A stretch of 64,000 nucleotides of DNA. Source: Dyadobacter sp. Its GTDB lineage: Bacteria; Bacteroidota; Bacteroidia; Cytophagales; Spirosomataceae. The DNA is taken from NCBI RefSeq assembly GCF_017744695.1, contig NZ_JAGIAS010000001.1, positions 463,013 through 527,012 on the forward strand. Reading direction: 5' to 3'. The stretch's first letter is position 1; each line of letters starts with the position of its first letter. The translations under genes were made by a program, and so were the position numbers. Shown piece by piece: positions 17,435 to 26,241 of this stretch. The notes beneath the pieces are model-generated. The model was not told the origin of the DNA, searched no databases, and saw nothing but the letters and a program-made list of their open reading frames with translations.

Positions 17435-18334
17435 ATGAAACACATGGAATACAATGCCTCTCAAAGCAGCTTCTATGCCACAACGCTGGGCGACGCACCA
17501 GGCGCATTCAGCGAATCCTGTTTCGGATTTCAGAAGTCGGAATTGTTTGAGCTTATCTGGGTAAAAAAAGGCCAGGGCGCGTTTACGGTGGACTTGGAAA
17601 AGAGCCTGGTCAGCGATAACAGCCTATTTTGTCTTTTCCCTGGCCAGATTAGCCGATTGGTAGCCGGACCGGAACTGGTGGGTTATAAAATCGCTTTTTC
17701 CCGGGAATTTCTATGTGCCGGCAGCGGGCTCGCTTACCTGCCGCCAGCACTTGATTATGCGGGCCGCGCGGGGCAGTTTGAAGTGTTGCGACTAAATATG
17801 GAGATGCAAACCGAGGTCGAGACGATCATCGAAATGATCGTGTGGGAATACAATAACCGCCAACGCCTTTGGGCACAGATGCTGCACGGACTTTTGAAAG
17901 TCTTGATCGCTTTCTTCCCATCCAGTTTCAACGCGGATACACCGGGGCAGCAATTCAGAACCGACTATTTGGTTTTTAACCGTTTTATGAACCTGCTCGA
18001 CGGCAAATTTGCCCTGCAGCGGCAAGTTGCCGCATATGCGTCGGACCTGGCTGTTTCGTCTAATTATTTGAGCGAAATAATCAAACGCGTTTCCGGCTAT
18101 TCAGCCAGTCACCATATCCAGCAGCGAGTGTTGCTGGAAGCAAAGCGTAAAGCGGTTAGCACCAGCAAATCGATGAAGGAAATTGCACTGGAACTGGGAT
18201 TTGACGACCCATCTACTTTCAGCAAATTTTTCAAGACGATGACGCAAGTAAACTTTTCAGACTTTCGTAATAGATGGTTTAACGACCCGGGAAGCCGCTT
18301 GCCGGTGTACCGGAAGAAGGCCCGGCTATCATAA
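17435..18334 (+). CDS. AraC-family transcriptional regulator, tandem paralogue
   Basis: A protein of 299 residues, starting one base after the preceding AraC gene. The N-terminal half (FELIWVKKGQGAFTVDLEKS, then SLFCLFPGQISRL) is a recognisable AraC cupin: a short beta-barrel ending in the PGQ loop. The C-terminal DNA-binding region (LSEIIKRVSGYSASHHIQQR, then SMKEIALELGFDDPSTFSKF) closely parallels that of the upstream gene, so the pair arose by duplication. The start at 17435 could also be the ATG three codons later (MEYNAS). Transcription ends at the bidirectional terminator just downstream. Confidence 0.88.
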   Translation: MKHMEYNASQSSFYATTLGDAPGAFSESCFGFQKSELFELIWVKKGQGAFTVDLEKSLVSDNSLFCLFPGQISRLVAGPELVGYKIAFSREFLCAGSGLAYLPPALDYAGRAGQFEVLRLNMEMQTEVETIIEMIVWEYNNRQRLWAQMLHGLLKVLIAFFPSSFNADTPGQQFRTDYLVFNRFMNLLDGKFALQRQVAAYASDLAVSSNYLSEIIKRVSGYSASHHIQQRVLLEAKRKAVSTSKSMKEIALELGFDDPSTFSKFFKTMTQVNFSDFRNRWFNDPGSRLPVYRKKARLS

Positions 18335-18371
18335 AAAAAGAATGCCGACCTGAGGGATCGGCATTCTTTTT
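18335..18371. terminator. Bidirectional terminator between AraC pair and SusD gene
   Basis: A perfect 14-bp stem, AAAAAGAATGCCGA (18335-18348) with TCGGCATTCTTTTT (18358-18371), and a 9-nt loop. It is A-rich on one side and T-rich on the other, so it can end both the rightward AraC transcript and the leftward SusCD transcript, whose last stop is at 18383. Confidence 0.92.
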
Positions 18372-18382
18372 ACACACCTTTA

Positions 18383-20170
18383 TTAGTACCCCGGATTCTG
18401 AATCAGCTTGCTGTTCTTATTCATTTCATCCAGTTTAATGGGCAGGAAGTAGTTTCTATCCACCCATTTACGTTCCTGCACTTCAATGATCTTGTAAGTA
18501 GGTTTTGCAGCGGTTGTTTTGTCGGGATTCAATTTGTAGGTCGGTTCAACACCCCGTGCGTTGGAATAAACCTGGGGCGCAATCATCCAACGGCGAACAT
18601 CGAAAAAGCGCTGCTCTTCGTAAGCCATTTCAATGCGGCGCTCATTCTGGTAACGTTTCATCAGCGCTGCGCCGGTTTCGGTAATATCAGGCATGGCAGC
18701 ACGTTTGCGGATCATGTTCAGGTACTTTTTAGCCTCGGCTTCTTCGCCCAGGTTGAGGCATGCTTCTGCATAGTTCAGCAAAATCTCGGTATACCTGATA
18801 AATCTCCATGGCACCTCAGACCTGAAAAACTGGGCATCCACTGCCGGGTCCATAAATTTTTTCAGATAATACCCTGAGTAGGTTCCGTTCCAGTCTTCGA
18901 TAGGTCCCTTCCGGGTATCGAGCCCGGCCACCACTTCCACTTTTGAAGTAGTCGGGTTCCATTTTTCCCAATAGCCTGTTTGAATGATACCTTTGGGATC
19001 TTTGTCAATTACATCGGCCGGCCGTTGTCTCCATGGCGCACCTTCGAATAAAATATCGGAATAGAAACGCGAATCGCGACCGACATACGGATCTGCGGAA
19101 TGTGCCGGGTTCGACCATGAAAATTTAGTACCGTCTTTCATTTCGTAGTCGTCGGCGAGCTGGCCAAGCGGTGTATTCCCACCCCAGTTGTGATAGCCGT
19201 TAGGACCATTGGAGCGTCCCGGCCAGGCACCGTCGTTGTCCAGTTTTGCGAGGAAGAAGCGTACATGTATGTCCTCCGGTGATTGTTTCGAGACAAACAT
19301 ATCAGCCCTGTTTTTGGAGGCCTCGGCCAATGTAGCCGGATTCGGCGCGTTCAGACTGTAAACGTTCAGGTCCATCACCGCCTTGGCAGCAGCTTTGGCC
19401 GCTCTCCATCTCGCAGCACGGTCACCGCCCTTATAACCGATCAGCTCCGGGTTGGCATATCCGGCCGCCCACGTCGGATTGGCATATAAATCGCTGGCTG
19501 CGTATAAAAGCGTACGTGCTTTAAGTGCCAGGGCAGCGCCCTTGGTGGCACGGCCCAAATTGGCAGCAGACTGTGTTACGGGAAGCAGCGCAGCCGCTTT
19601 ATCACATTCATCGGCAATAAACTTGATACACTCTTCATAGGTGTTACGGGGCATGGAATATTCCTCGCCGAGGCCATACGCCTGGGTGACCAGCGGCACA
19701 CCACCATAAACCGATACCAGATTATGATACAGATAAGCCCGTACAAAATGCTCCTCCCCCATGTACATGTTCTTGGTAGCAGCATCCAGCATGGTAGCAC
19801 CGTCAATTTTGCTGAAAAACAGGTTTGTAGCACGGATATTTTTATAAACATTGTCCCACACGAAATATCCGGCCCGGTCATAAGCCCAGTCGTTGATATC
19901 ACTGGCATTAATCAGGCCTTTGGTCACATTGACGACAGGTCCCCAAACAGCCATGGACTCATCGCTGTAAGTAGAGAACATCACGTTATTGAATCCGTGG
20001 CCCAGTCCCCGGTAGGTATTATTGATAAACGTTTGGATCAGCGCCGGGTCACTCCATACTGCGGTTTCCGAAAACTGGTCCTGCGGCTGCTTGTCAAGAA
20101 AATCCTGGTTACAGGAAGTCAAATTGCCAAAGCTGAACGCAACTGTTAAAAAAGCTACAATCTTTTTCAT
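18383..20170 (-). CDS. SusD/RagB-family outer-membrane glycan-binding lipoprotein
   Basis: A protein of 595 residues with a lipoprotein signal (MKKIVAFLTVAFSFGNLTSC, acylated Cys20), followed by the family's usual NQDFLDKQPQDQFSE. TPR-like helices are typical of SusD (YMGEEHFVRAYLYHNLVSVYG; EILLNYAEACLNLGE), and the end (DRNYFLPIKLDEMNKNSKLIQNPGY) is the canonical SusD C-terminus: a basic-hydrophobic P-I segment and the NPGY ending. It binds oligosaccharide on the cell surface and acts as a lid on its SusC partner, encoded 10 bp upstream. No glycosidase lies directly in this operon, so the substrate cannot be read from neighbours. Confidence 0.95.
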   Translation of the reverse strand: MKKIVAFLTVAFSFGNLTSCNQDFLDKQPQDQFSETAVWSDPALIQTFINNTYRGLGHGFNNVMFSTYSDESMAVWGPVVNVTKGLINASDINDWAYDRAGYFVWDNVYKNIRATNLFFSKIDGATMLDAATKNMYMGEEHFVRAYLYHNLVSVYGGVPLVTQAYGLGEEYSMPRNTYEECIKFIADECDKAAALLPVTQSAANLGRATKGAALALKARTLLYAASDLYANPTWAAGYANPELIGYKGGDRAARWRAAKAAAKAVMDLNVYSLNAPNPATLAEASKNRADMFVSKQSPEDIHVRFFLAKLDNDGAWPGRSNGPNGYHNWGGNTPLGQLADDYEMKDGTKFSWSNPAHSADPYVGRDSRFYSDILFEGAPWRQRPADVIDKDPKGIIQTGYWEKWNPTTSKVEVVAGLDTRKGPIEDWNGTYSGYYLKKFMDPAVDAQFFRSEVPWRFIRYTEILLNYAEACLNLGEEAEAKKYLNMIRKRAAMPDITETGAALMKRYQNERRIEMAYEEQRFFDVRRWMIAPQVYSNARGVEPTYKLNPDKTTAAKPTYKIIEVQERKWVDRNYFLPIKLDEMNKNSKLIQNPGY

Positions 20171-20180
20171 ATATCATCTA

Positions 20181-23100
20181 TTAAAAAGTCAACGATAAAC
20201 CGCCATTTACAACCCTGGAAAGCGGGTAATTAATACCGCCCGTGTTGTTATCCTCAGGATCGAACCCTTTCAGGCCAGGGCAATAGGTAGCCAGGTTATT
20301 TCCATTCACATACAAGCGAACGTTCTGTAAACCAAGGCGGTTGGCAAGTCCCATTGGGAGGGTGTAACCAAATTCCAGGTTTTTCAGCCTGATGTAATTG
20401 GTGTTGAAAAGCAGGTGTGTATTTCTCTGTGACCTCCAATATTCGTCGCTTCTGTTACTTGCCCGCGGCTTCGAAGCATTGATATTGTCGGGAGTCCAGC
20501 GACCATCGAAATCCTCTTTCCAGTAGTTTCCGAAATCGCCACTTTCCAGCGAGAGATAACGAAGTGCACCGGTAGCTGCCTGAAACAGGATAGAAAGGTC
20601 AAAGCCTTTGTAGCTCAGGTTAGCACCAATACCGCCCTGGAAGCGGGGCACATCTGTTTTGTAGTTGCGAACACGGTCACTCGCGTCGATTTTGCCGTCG
20701 TTGTTCACATCCTGGAAAATTACGTCACCCGGACGGGCACCTCCCCAGTGTGGGTATGCGTCAACCGCAGCCTGGTCTTTAAAAATGCCGATTGCCTGAT
20801 AATACAAGTCCCGATCCGGATCGAAAGGCGCGTTGGGATCGCTGGGCTTGGTGGGGAGCGGGTGGCCGGTAACCTGTTGATAGTCGGGGCGTCCCGGCGT
20901 TTCATCAATAAAGTTTACCTTGTTGATCGCATACCCTCCATTCACAAAGATCGTGTATTTCAGGTCCTTCACATCGCCACGATAGGACACATTGAAATCA
21001 AATCCTTTGTTTGACGTCTTTCCGATGTTTTCGCTGGGCAAAGTCAAACCCGTTGAAGTAGGAACTGACGCGTTCCTTTTCCAAAGCAATCCCGAGCGAC
21101 GGTAATCAAATACGTCGAAAGTAATGTTGATGCGGTCATTCAATAAGCTGGCGTCAAAACCGATATCTCCCTGGCTGGCTACCTCCCATGTCACGTTGGG
21201 ATTGGGGATACGGGTTTCTCCCAATGTTTTACTTTCAATATTGGTACCGAATACCATGTTTTGGTTCTGGAAGCCGTAGGTCCCAAGATATTGCCACTCT
21301 TCGATACGGTCGTTACCGGTTTGTCCCCACGAAGCGCGCAGTTTGAACTGATTAATAAAGCTGATATTGTTTTTCCAGAAGCCCTCTTCCGAAATGCGCC
21401 AGCCCGCAGACACGCCCGGGAAAAACCCGAAACGTTTTGCTTTGGGGAAAATGTAGGACCCGTCGACCCGCCACACGAACTCCATCAGGTATTTCTCCTT
21501 GAAGCTGTAATTGACACGTCCGAAGTAATTCATCCTCGCACTTTGGTATGCTGTTCCGGCATTATCCTTTTCCGCATCGCCACCTGCATTGAGCTGATCA
21601 AGGGAGGTTGATACGAAATAGCGGCGGAATGCGTTAAACTTGTCGCCATTACCGGTCCTCTTTTCAGTACCCACCAGGAACTTCACCATATGATTGGCTC
21701 CTATGGCTTTGTCGTAATTAAGATAGCCATTCAGCAAAATATCCTGCTTGTCTTCCGTATACTGGGTAAGGTTAGGATCGCCTACCCCTTTCTTTCCCCG
21801 CACCAATATAGGCTGTCCGCTCGCATCACGGCTGGTCCCGTCCCAGGAATTGAGGTACCAGGGAGTCTGAAAACGCTTTCTGAAATTGAACCCTTTATCG
21901 ACCCCGGCGTTACCCGTGAATGAAAGTCCTTCAATCCATGGAATTTTGACATTCAATTGCATTGTACTGTTCAAAACATACCACTTATCGCGGTCGTACC
22001 CGGTTTGGTTGGTACTTACCACAACAGGGTTATTTCCATACTCGATATCTGGGCCGGTAGCGCCGTTTGGCCAGTAGGCGGGCATATTCGGCTTGCCCCG
22101 CATCACCATCCATAATATATCCCCCGCTGAGCGCGTAGGATAGTTTTTATCTTCCATACGACCGGATACGTCGAAGCGCAGACTGATATTCTTGGTGATG
22201 GTCGCATCGAGGTTTGTCCGGAAATCATGCTGCGTGTACTTGGTCGCACTGTTCTTGTAATAGCCATCCTGGGATTTGGTGCCCAGGGAAACAAAATAGC
22301 GCACAGCCTCGCCGCCACCTGATACAGTAGCGTTATAAAAATGCTGGCCTGACCATTTTTTGTAGATTTCATCGAACCAGTCCGTATTCGGATATTTCCA
22401 TAGGTCCGAGCCGTCGGCAAACTTGGCAATGTCCTCAGAAGTATACCGGGGCGGACGATTTCTATACAGGTCCACTTCGTTCAATGCCTGGGCATACTCC
22501 GATGAGTTCGTCATTTTAGGCAGGATGGTAGGCTGGCTGAAACCCTGATTGGCATTAAAGGTAATCGTAGGCTTTCCTGTTTTACCGCGTTTGGTGGTGA
22601 TCAGAATAACCCCGTTTGCGGCCTGGGCCCCATAAATCGCGGCAGAAGCATCTTTCAAAACCGAGATTGTTTCGATGCTGTTGGGGTCTATACGATCCAA
22701 TGAACGACCTGGAATACCATCCACCACCACAAGGGCATCGTTGTTACCCAATGTATTCATCCCGCGGATACGGATGGTAGATCCATCTTGTCCGGGTTCA
22801 CCGCTTCGTGAAACCAGCGTTACCCCGGGTAAACGTCCGGCAAGACTGTTACTGACGTTGACGGCAGGAGATTTTACAACGTCAGATCCTTTCACTGTTG
22901 TTACAGCTCCGGTCAATGTCTCCTTCTTCTGCTCTCCATATCCTACTACAACCACCTCGCTAAGGGCCTGTGAATCACCCATCAGTGTCACGTCGACCGA
23001 ATTTCTGCTGCCAACCGTCACTTCCTGCCTAAGGAAACCGACATAGCTAAATACAAGGATGGCTTCGGCATTGGGAACTGTGATGCTATATTGTCCGGCG

Positions 23101-23339
23101 GCATCCGTTGTAGTACCTGAATTTGTCCCTTTCAAAAGTATACTGACACCTGGCAGCGGGGTACCGTTTTCCTCCGTAACTTTTCCCTTCACCGTAACAT
23201 CTGCTTGTAAAAGGTTTGTTTTCGTGCCAGGCAACCCGGATGCCAGAAGCGGCAATGGTTGGCTTACGACGAGAGCCATCATAGCCAGGCACACACCTGC
23301 GGGTGGGCATAGCCGTTTTAAGTAAAGCGTTTTGGTCAT
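20181..23339 (-). CDS. SusC/RagA-family TonB-dependent oligosaccharide transporter
   Basis: A protein of 1052 residues. I use the ATG at 23339 (MTKTLYLKRL); an upstream in-frame TTG adds three residues only. After the signal peptide comes a carboxypeptidase-D-like domain (VKGKVTEENGTPLPGVSILL). The TonB-box region SEVVVVGYGEQKK follows, then the plug (LAGRLPGVTLVSRSGEPG, IRIRGMNTLGNNDALVVVDG, SIETISVLKDASAAIYG) and the 22-strand barrel ending NGGLSLTF. There is no STN domain, so it is probably not wired to an anti-sigma factor, unlike the SusC at 34635. It forms the outer-membrane transporter with the SusD encoded downstream. It is preceded by 1.2 kb of non-coding DNA. Confidence 0.95.
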   Translation of the reverse strand: MTKTLYLKRLCPPAGVCLAMMALVVSQPLPLLASGLPGTKTNLLQADVTVKGKVTEENGTPLPGVSILLKGTNSGTTTDAAGQYSITVPNAEAILVFSYVGFLRQEVTVGSRNSVDVTLMGDSQALSEVVVVGYGEQKKETLTGAVTTVKGSDVVKSPAVNVSNSLAGRLPGVTLVSRSGEPGQDGSTIRIRGMNTLGNNDALVVVDGIPGRSLDRIDPNSIETISVLKDASAAIYGAQAANGVILITTKRGKTGKPTITFNANQGFSQPTILPKMTNSSEYAQALNEVDLYRNRPPRYTSEDIAKFADGSDLWKYPNTDWFDEIYKKWSGQHFYNATVSGGGEAVRYFVSLGTKSQDGYYKNSATKYTQHDFRTNLDATITKNISLRFDVSGRMEDKNYPTRSAGDILWMVMRGKPNMPAYWPNGATGPDIEYGNNPVVVSTNQTGYDRDKWYVLNSTMQLNVKIPWIEGLSFTGNAGVDKGFNFRKRFQTPWYLNSWDGTSRDASGQPILVRGKKGVGDPNLTQYTEDKQDILLNGYLNYDKAIGANHMVKFLVGTEKRTGNGDKFNAFRRYFVSTSLDQLNAGGDAEKDNAGTAYQSARMNYFGRVNYSFKEKYLMEFVWRVDGSYIFPKAKRFGFFPGVSAGWRISEEGFWKNNISFINQFKLRASWGQTGNDRIEEWQYLGTYGFQNQNMVFGTNIESKTLGETRIPNPNVTWEVASQGDIGFDASLLNDRINITFDVFDYRRSGLLWKRNASVPTSTGLTLPSENIGKTSNKGFDFNVSYRGDVKDLKYTIFVNGGYAINKVNFIDETPGRPDYQQVTGHPLPTKPSDPNAPFDPDRDLYYQAIGIFKDQAAVDAYPHWGGARPGDVIFQDVNNDGKIDASDRVRNYKTDVPRFQGGIGANLSYKGFDLSILFQAATGALRYLSLESGDFGNYWKEDFDGRWTPDNINASKPRASNRSDEYWRSQRNTHLLFNTNYIRLKNLEFGYTLPMGLANRLGLQNVRLYVNGNNLATYCPGLKGFDPEDNNTGGINYPLSRVVNGGLSLTF

Positions 23340-24540
23340 AAATTTCAATTAATACATGGTTTAGAATACCGTCATTTTAATTTTTAGGACATAAGAAATC
23401 TTCCCGACTAAAAAATCGGCCGTTGCATTAAAATGGAGTTTGGAGTAGTTAGTTTTATTTTTTCATAGGCAAGGATTTATAAAAAGGAATAAATGAATAC
23501 GTTGTAATACATACCGAAGATCTTGATAATAAGGAGAATGGGTGGTCTTAACAATTGGCAGCCCAAAGCGGCTCAAAACCAGGTTTAATGATGAAAATGC
23601 GCTGACTCGCACCTGGGTTACGCGAAAACAAAACGTCAATGGAGATAATGATTAATGGGCAATTGATGTGGGTAAGTAACATTGTCAGGAGTGAAATATG
23701 TTTTCATGGAAATATAAAATTTGACCTGTTTCCAGATTTATAGATGGCTCATATACCGAGCAAAAACACCGAAATTTCGCCTTCCTCCAATATTTTTACT
23801 AAAATTCAAAAATCACTCAGGGGTATAAATAAGGCAATTTGCAACAAAGCAGCGGTCTCGATATAATTTATTGGATCGACATTAAACTACTTTCCCTTAT
23901 TATTTCCGTCGATAAGTGACGCCTGCACACAGAACAATCGATCTTTTCAGCACAATTTTAAAGTGAAATAGCGCCAAAAATACTTCAATATTTGATTGAT
24001 TCCGACTGCATTTTGATATTTTACACAATTAAAGACAATTTTATGGAAAAATATTACCAAATAGAATAATCCATGATAGTTTGTCATTTCTGCATAGTTG
24101 AACAACCAACGGCGCCGCGACGTTGAGAGTTCCAACTACCGGACCAGGATATGGGAATGGTTTATCCGGCTACCTGTAAACGCTGTGGATATGAAAATAG
24201 CCCAAGGTTGACAGCGCCATAAGAAAGCGATTCTGCTTTCAATTAATTCTTAAAATTTGCAGGATTAGGGGATTGGTCAATTTGAAATCATGACTTATCC
24301 AACATTTGAATTGATAGGCGTCTATTAATCGCCGGGCATCGCATTCGTCTTCGCAAATGCCATCATTCATCTAAACAATTTGGCCATTGGTCGAAAATGG
24401 ATTCAATAATATATCCTAAAACTTTCAGCGTCAATATGAAATTGCTATAATTGAACGCGGTTAATCGTATAGATTAAACGTTGTAGTAAGATATTGCTTA
24501 ATCCCCTCCCGGTTTTCGGGGGGATGATTTTCTTATCGCT
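23340..24540. other. 1.2-kb AT-rich non-coding region upstream of SusCD
   Basis: No convincing gene on either strand; the longest frames are about 60 codons and show no protein features. The DNA is markedly more AT-rich than its neighbours. It should contain the promoter for the minus-strand SusCD pair, but I found no CAAAnnTA (the reverse of TAnnTTTG) at a good distance. Near the right end (about 24500-24530) a C-run and a G-run around GTTTT make an imperfect hairpin, perhaps a weak terminator for the VOC gene. An unrecognised small RNA or a regulatory 5'-UTR is possible. Confidence 0.5.
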
Positions 24541-24948
24541 TCAATGTATATTTTCGCGAACCGGATCCGTACCAAACCTGAGCACATGACCATCCGGATC
24601 TTCGATATGCATTTCGATGGCCCAAGGGAAGTTGATGGGAGGCTGTCTTATCTTGACACCTTTGCTTCTTAAATTATCGTGTAGTTTAAAAATATCACCG
24701 TCGAACCCAATCCATATCCAGGTTCCCGGGCTACCCTGAGCACTTGTAGTAAGATAGATGCCTGCATTTTCCCGATTGACACTTGTAAAATCATCTGTGC
24801 CCCAATCTGCTTCATCAAAACCCAGAATCTGTTTGTAAAAGGCTCTGCTGATGTCCATATCCTTCACACGGAGAATAACCTGGACTCCCTCGATACGAAT
24901 TCCCATTTCACTGCGAATATTCTCTGACTCTTTCATAATTGAATTCAT
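24541..24948 (-). CDS. VOC-superfamily (glyoxalase/bleomycin-resistance-like) protein
   Basis: A protein of 135 residues forming one vicinal-oxygen-chelate domain of two beta-alpha-beta-beta-beta units. The first unit is VQVILRVKDMDISRAFYKQI and the second contains WIGFDGDIFKLHDNL. The end motif IEMHIEDPDGHVLRFG is the classic VOC signature with the metal-ligand Glu position. Members act as glyoxalases, dioxygenases, isomerases or antibiotic-binding proteins; single-domain members dimerise. Metal ligands are not all obvious here, so the reaction is open. The gene stands alone between non-coding stretches, and the 212 bp upstream hold nothing that I can name. Confidence 0.85.
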   Translation of the reverse strand: MNSIMKESENIRSEMGIRIEGVQVILRVKDMDISRAFYKQILGFDEADWGTDDFTSVNRENAGIYLTTSAQGSPGTWIWIGFDGDIFKLHDNLRSKGVKIRQPPINFPWAIEMHIEDPDGHVLRFGTDPVRENIH

Positions 24949-25160
24949 TTAGCCTGGTGAAAAACTGAACGCTTTGCAATGGTATCAATTTAACATTTTG
25001 GATGGGAACAATAGCGGGTTTTCTAATCTGAGTTTAGAAAAGATCTCCTTGAAATCCCCGGTTTTATGTTTTAACAAGAGACTGAAAGCTTCTTTTAAAT
25101 ACATTTCAACAGGTAGGCACAAACTTTTTTCAATTGGCTGGCAACCGATTCACACAAGTC

Positions 25161-26114
25161 TCATATCGATGTCGACCGGGCACCGTCACCTAATAGAAGG
25201 TCATAGCGTTCTTCGCGCAAAACCTGGCCCCATTGTTGCAACTCAGCGGAACTGGTAAGTTCAAAACCTGCTTTTTTGTACATGGAAATGGCTTTCTTCT
25301 GTACATCGGTGGTCAACAGATACACCCGGTCAAGCGAACTTGCCAAACAGTAGGAAAGAGCGGTATCCAATAGTTTTTTTCCAATGCCGGTGCCCCGAAA
25401 AACAGGGCAAACCAGAAACCACCGCATTTGTGCGGCATTGTCCGGCCGGCTTTGAACAGCAATGCAGCCAATAATTTCGCCGTTGTAGCGCGCCAGCCAG
25501 ACCTTATCTTTTGTGGAATCATAATGATCCAGAAAATCACAAAATGTCTTTACTACGTAAGCTTCAAAATCATCCGAATACCCTTCTTCCCGCGCATACA
25601 ACACACCATGCAAATGGATCAGGTAACCGATATCACCGGCTTTGAGCCCTTCCTGATACACCACCTGCCCGGCTAACCCCTGCGTCGTGTAGCCAGCCGA
25701 TAGCAGGTTCTCAATCGTCCGCATTGAATTGACCAGGAGAGCTTGTTCGTCTGCATTCAACCTCGATATAAAGTCTCCTATTTGCCTGTCGGATTTTTCC
25801 TTCAACTCATCCAGCTGCGACCGCCCCGCATCGGTAAGCCGGATGTGAAGTGCGCGGCCATCAGCGGCAGAAGCAGCCTTCGAAAGCAGACCGCTCTTCA
25901 TCATGCTTTTTATCATGCGGCTCAAATACCCTTTGTCCAGTTTGAGCTGCTCGCTGAGCTGCTGAGCGGTTATCAAACTGCGCTCCCCTACTTCGTACAA
26001 TACACGTACTTCGGAGAGCGAGTACGCACTTTCCAGGAAATGATTGTCCAAAATACCCAGGTGAGAGGTATAAAAGCGGTTGAAATGCCGAATCTGCGAG
26101 ACGTTCTTTTTCAT
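25161..26114 (-). CDS. Fused MarR-family regulator and GNAT acetyltransferase
   Basis: A protein of 317 residues joining two domains. Residues of about 1-150 are a winged-helix MarR regulator (LSEVRVLYEVGERSLITAQQ, LKLDKGYLSRMIKSM and the wing SAADGRALHIRLTDAG). Residues of about 160-317 are a GNAT N-acetyltransferase: a beta strand with IIGCIAVQSR, the acetyl-CoA-binding loop VCPVFRGTGIGKKLL (the R/Q-x-x-G-x-G/A pattern) and the late motif AISMYKKAGFELT. Such fusions are a known family that couples regulation to acetylation of a small molecule or protein. An operator-like palindrome sits 17 bp upstream of the start, so autoregulation is likely. Confidence 0.92.
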   Translation of the reverse strand: MKKNVSQIRHFNRFYTSHLGILDNHFLESAYSLSEVRVLYEVGERSLITAQQLSEQLKLDKGYLSRMIKSMMKSGLLSKAASAADGRALHIRLTDAGRSQLDELKEKSDRQIGDFISRLNADEQALLVNSMRTIENLLSAGYTTQGLAGQVVYQEGLKAGDIGYLIHLHGVLYAREEGYSDDFEAYVVKTFCDFLDHYDSTKDKVWLARYNGEIIGCIAVQSRPDNAAQMRWFLVCPVFRGTGIGKKLLDTALSYCLASSLDRVYLLTTDVQKKAISMYKKAGFELTSSAELQQWGQVLREERYDLLLGDGARSTSI

Positions 26115-26130
26115 AATATAAATATAACGA

Positions 26131-26159
26131 CAAATTAGTTGCTTTTAGCAACCAATTTG
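26131..26159. promoter_or_regulatory. Palindromic operator, probably of the MarR-GNAT protein
   Basis: CAAATTAGTTGC (26131-26142) and GCAACCAATTTG (26148-26159) form a 29-bp palindrome with one mismatch in 12 paired positions and a 5-bp centre. Its inner part, GTTGC-N5-GCAAC, is close to the TTGC/GCAA operators known for MarR proteins. It lies 17 bp upstream of the MarR-GNAT start codon, where bound repressor would block its transcription. Confidence 0.65.
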
Positions 26160-26180
26160 ACCATAAACGTCAATACAACC

Positions 26181-26238
26181 GGTTCGATACTTACCGCGTT
26201 TTCCGCATGCAGCTCTTCTAGGGTTTGCGTAAATTACG
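26181..26238 (-). pseudogene. Remnant of a SnoaL-like gene
   Basis: Read on the minus strand, this segment encodes FTQTLEELHAENAVSIEP, nearly the same as FTQALESLYAENAVSIEP in the intact SnoaL-like protein at 39811-40170. By hand alignment, 46 of 55 bases agree (26181-26235 against 40064-40118). A stop codon directly precedes the matching frame and no start codon is available, and both ends of the gene are missing. It lies between the DUF1080 stop (26242) and the MarR operator, so a SnoaL-like gene once stood next to the MarR gene and was mostly deleted. Confidence 0.7.
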
Positions 26239-26241
26239 CTT

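Noticed and set aside
24986..25128. A minus-strand frame of about 46 codons (PVEMYLKEAFSLLLKHKTGD) downstream of the MarR-GNAT gene
   Set aside because: It reads like a helical protein fragment but has no start in context and matches nothing I know; too weak to call.
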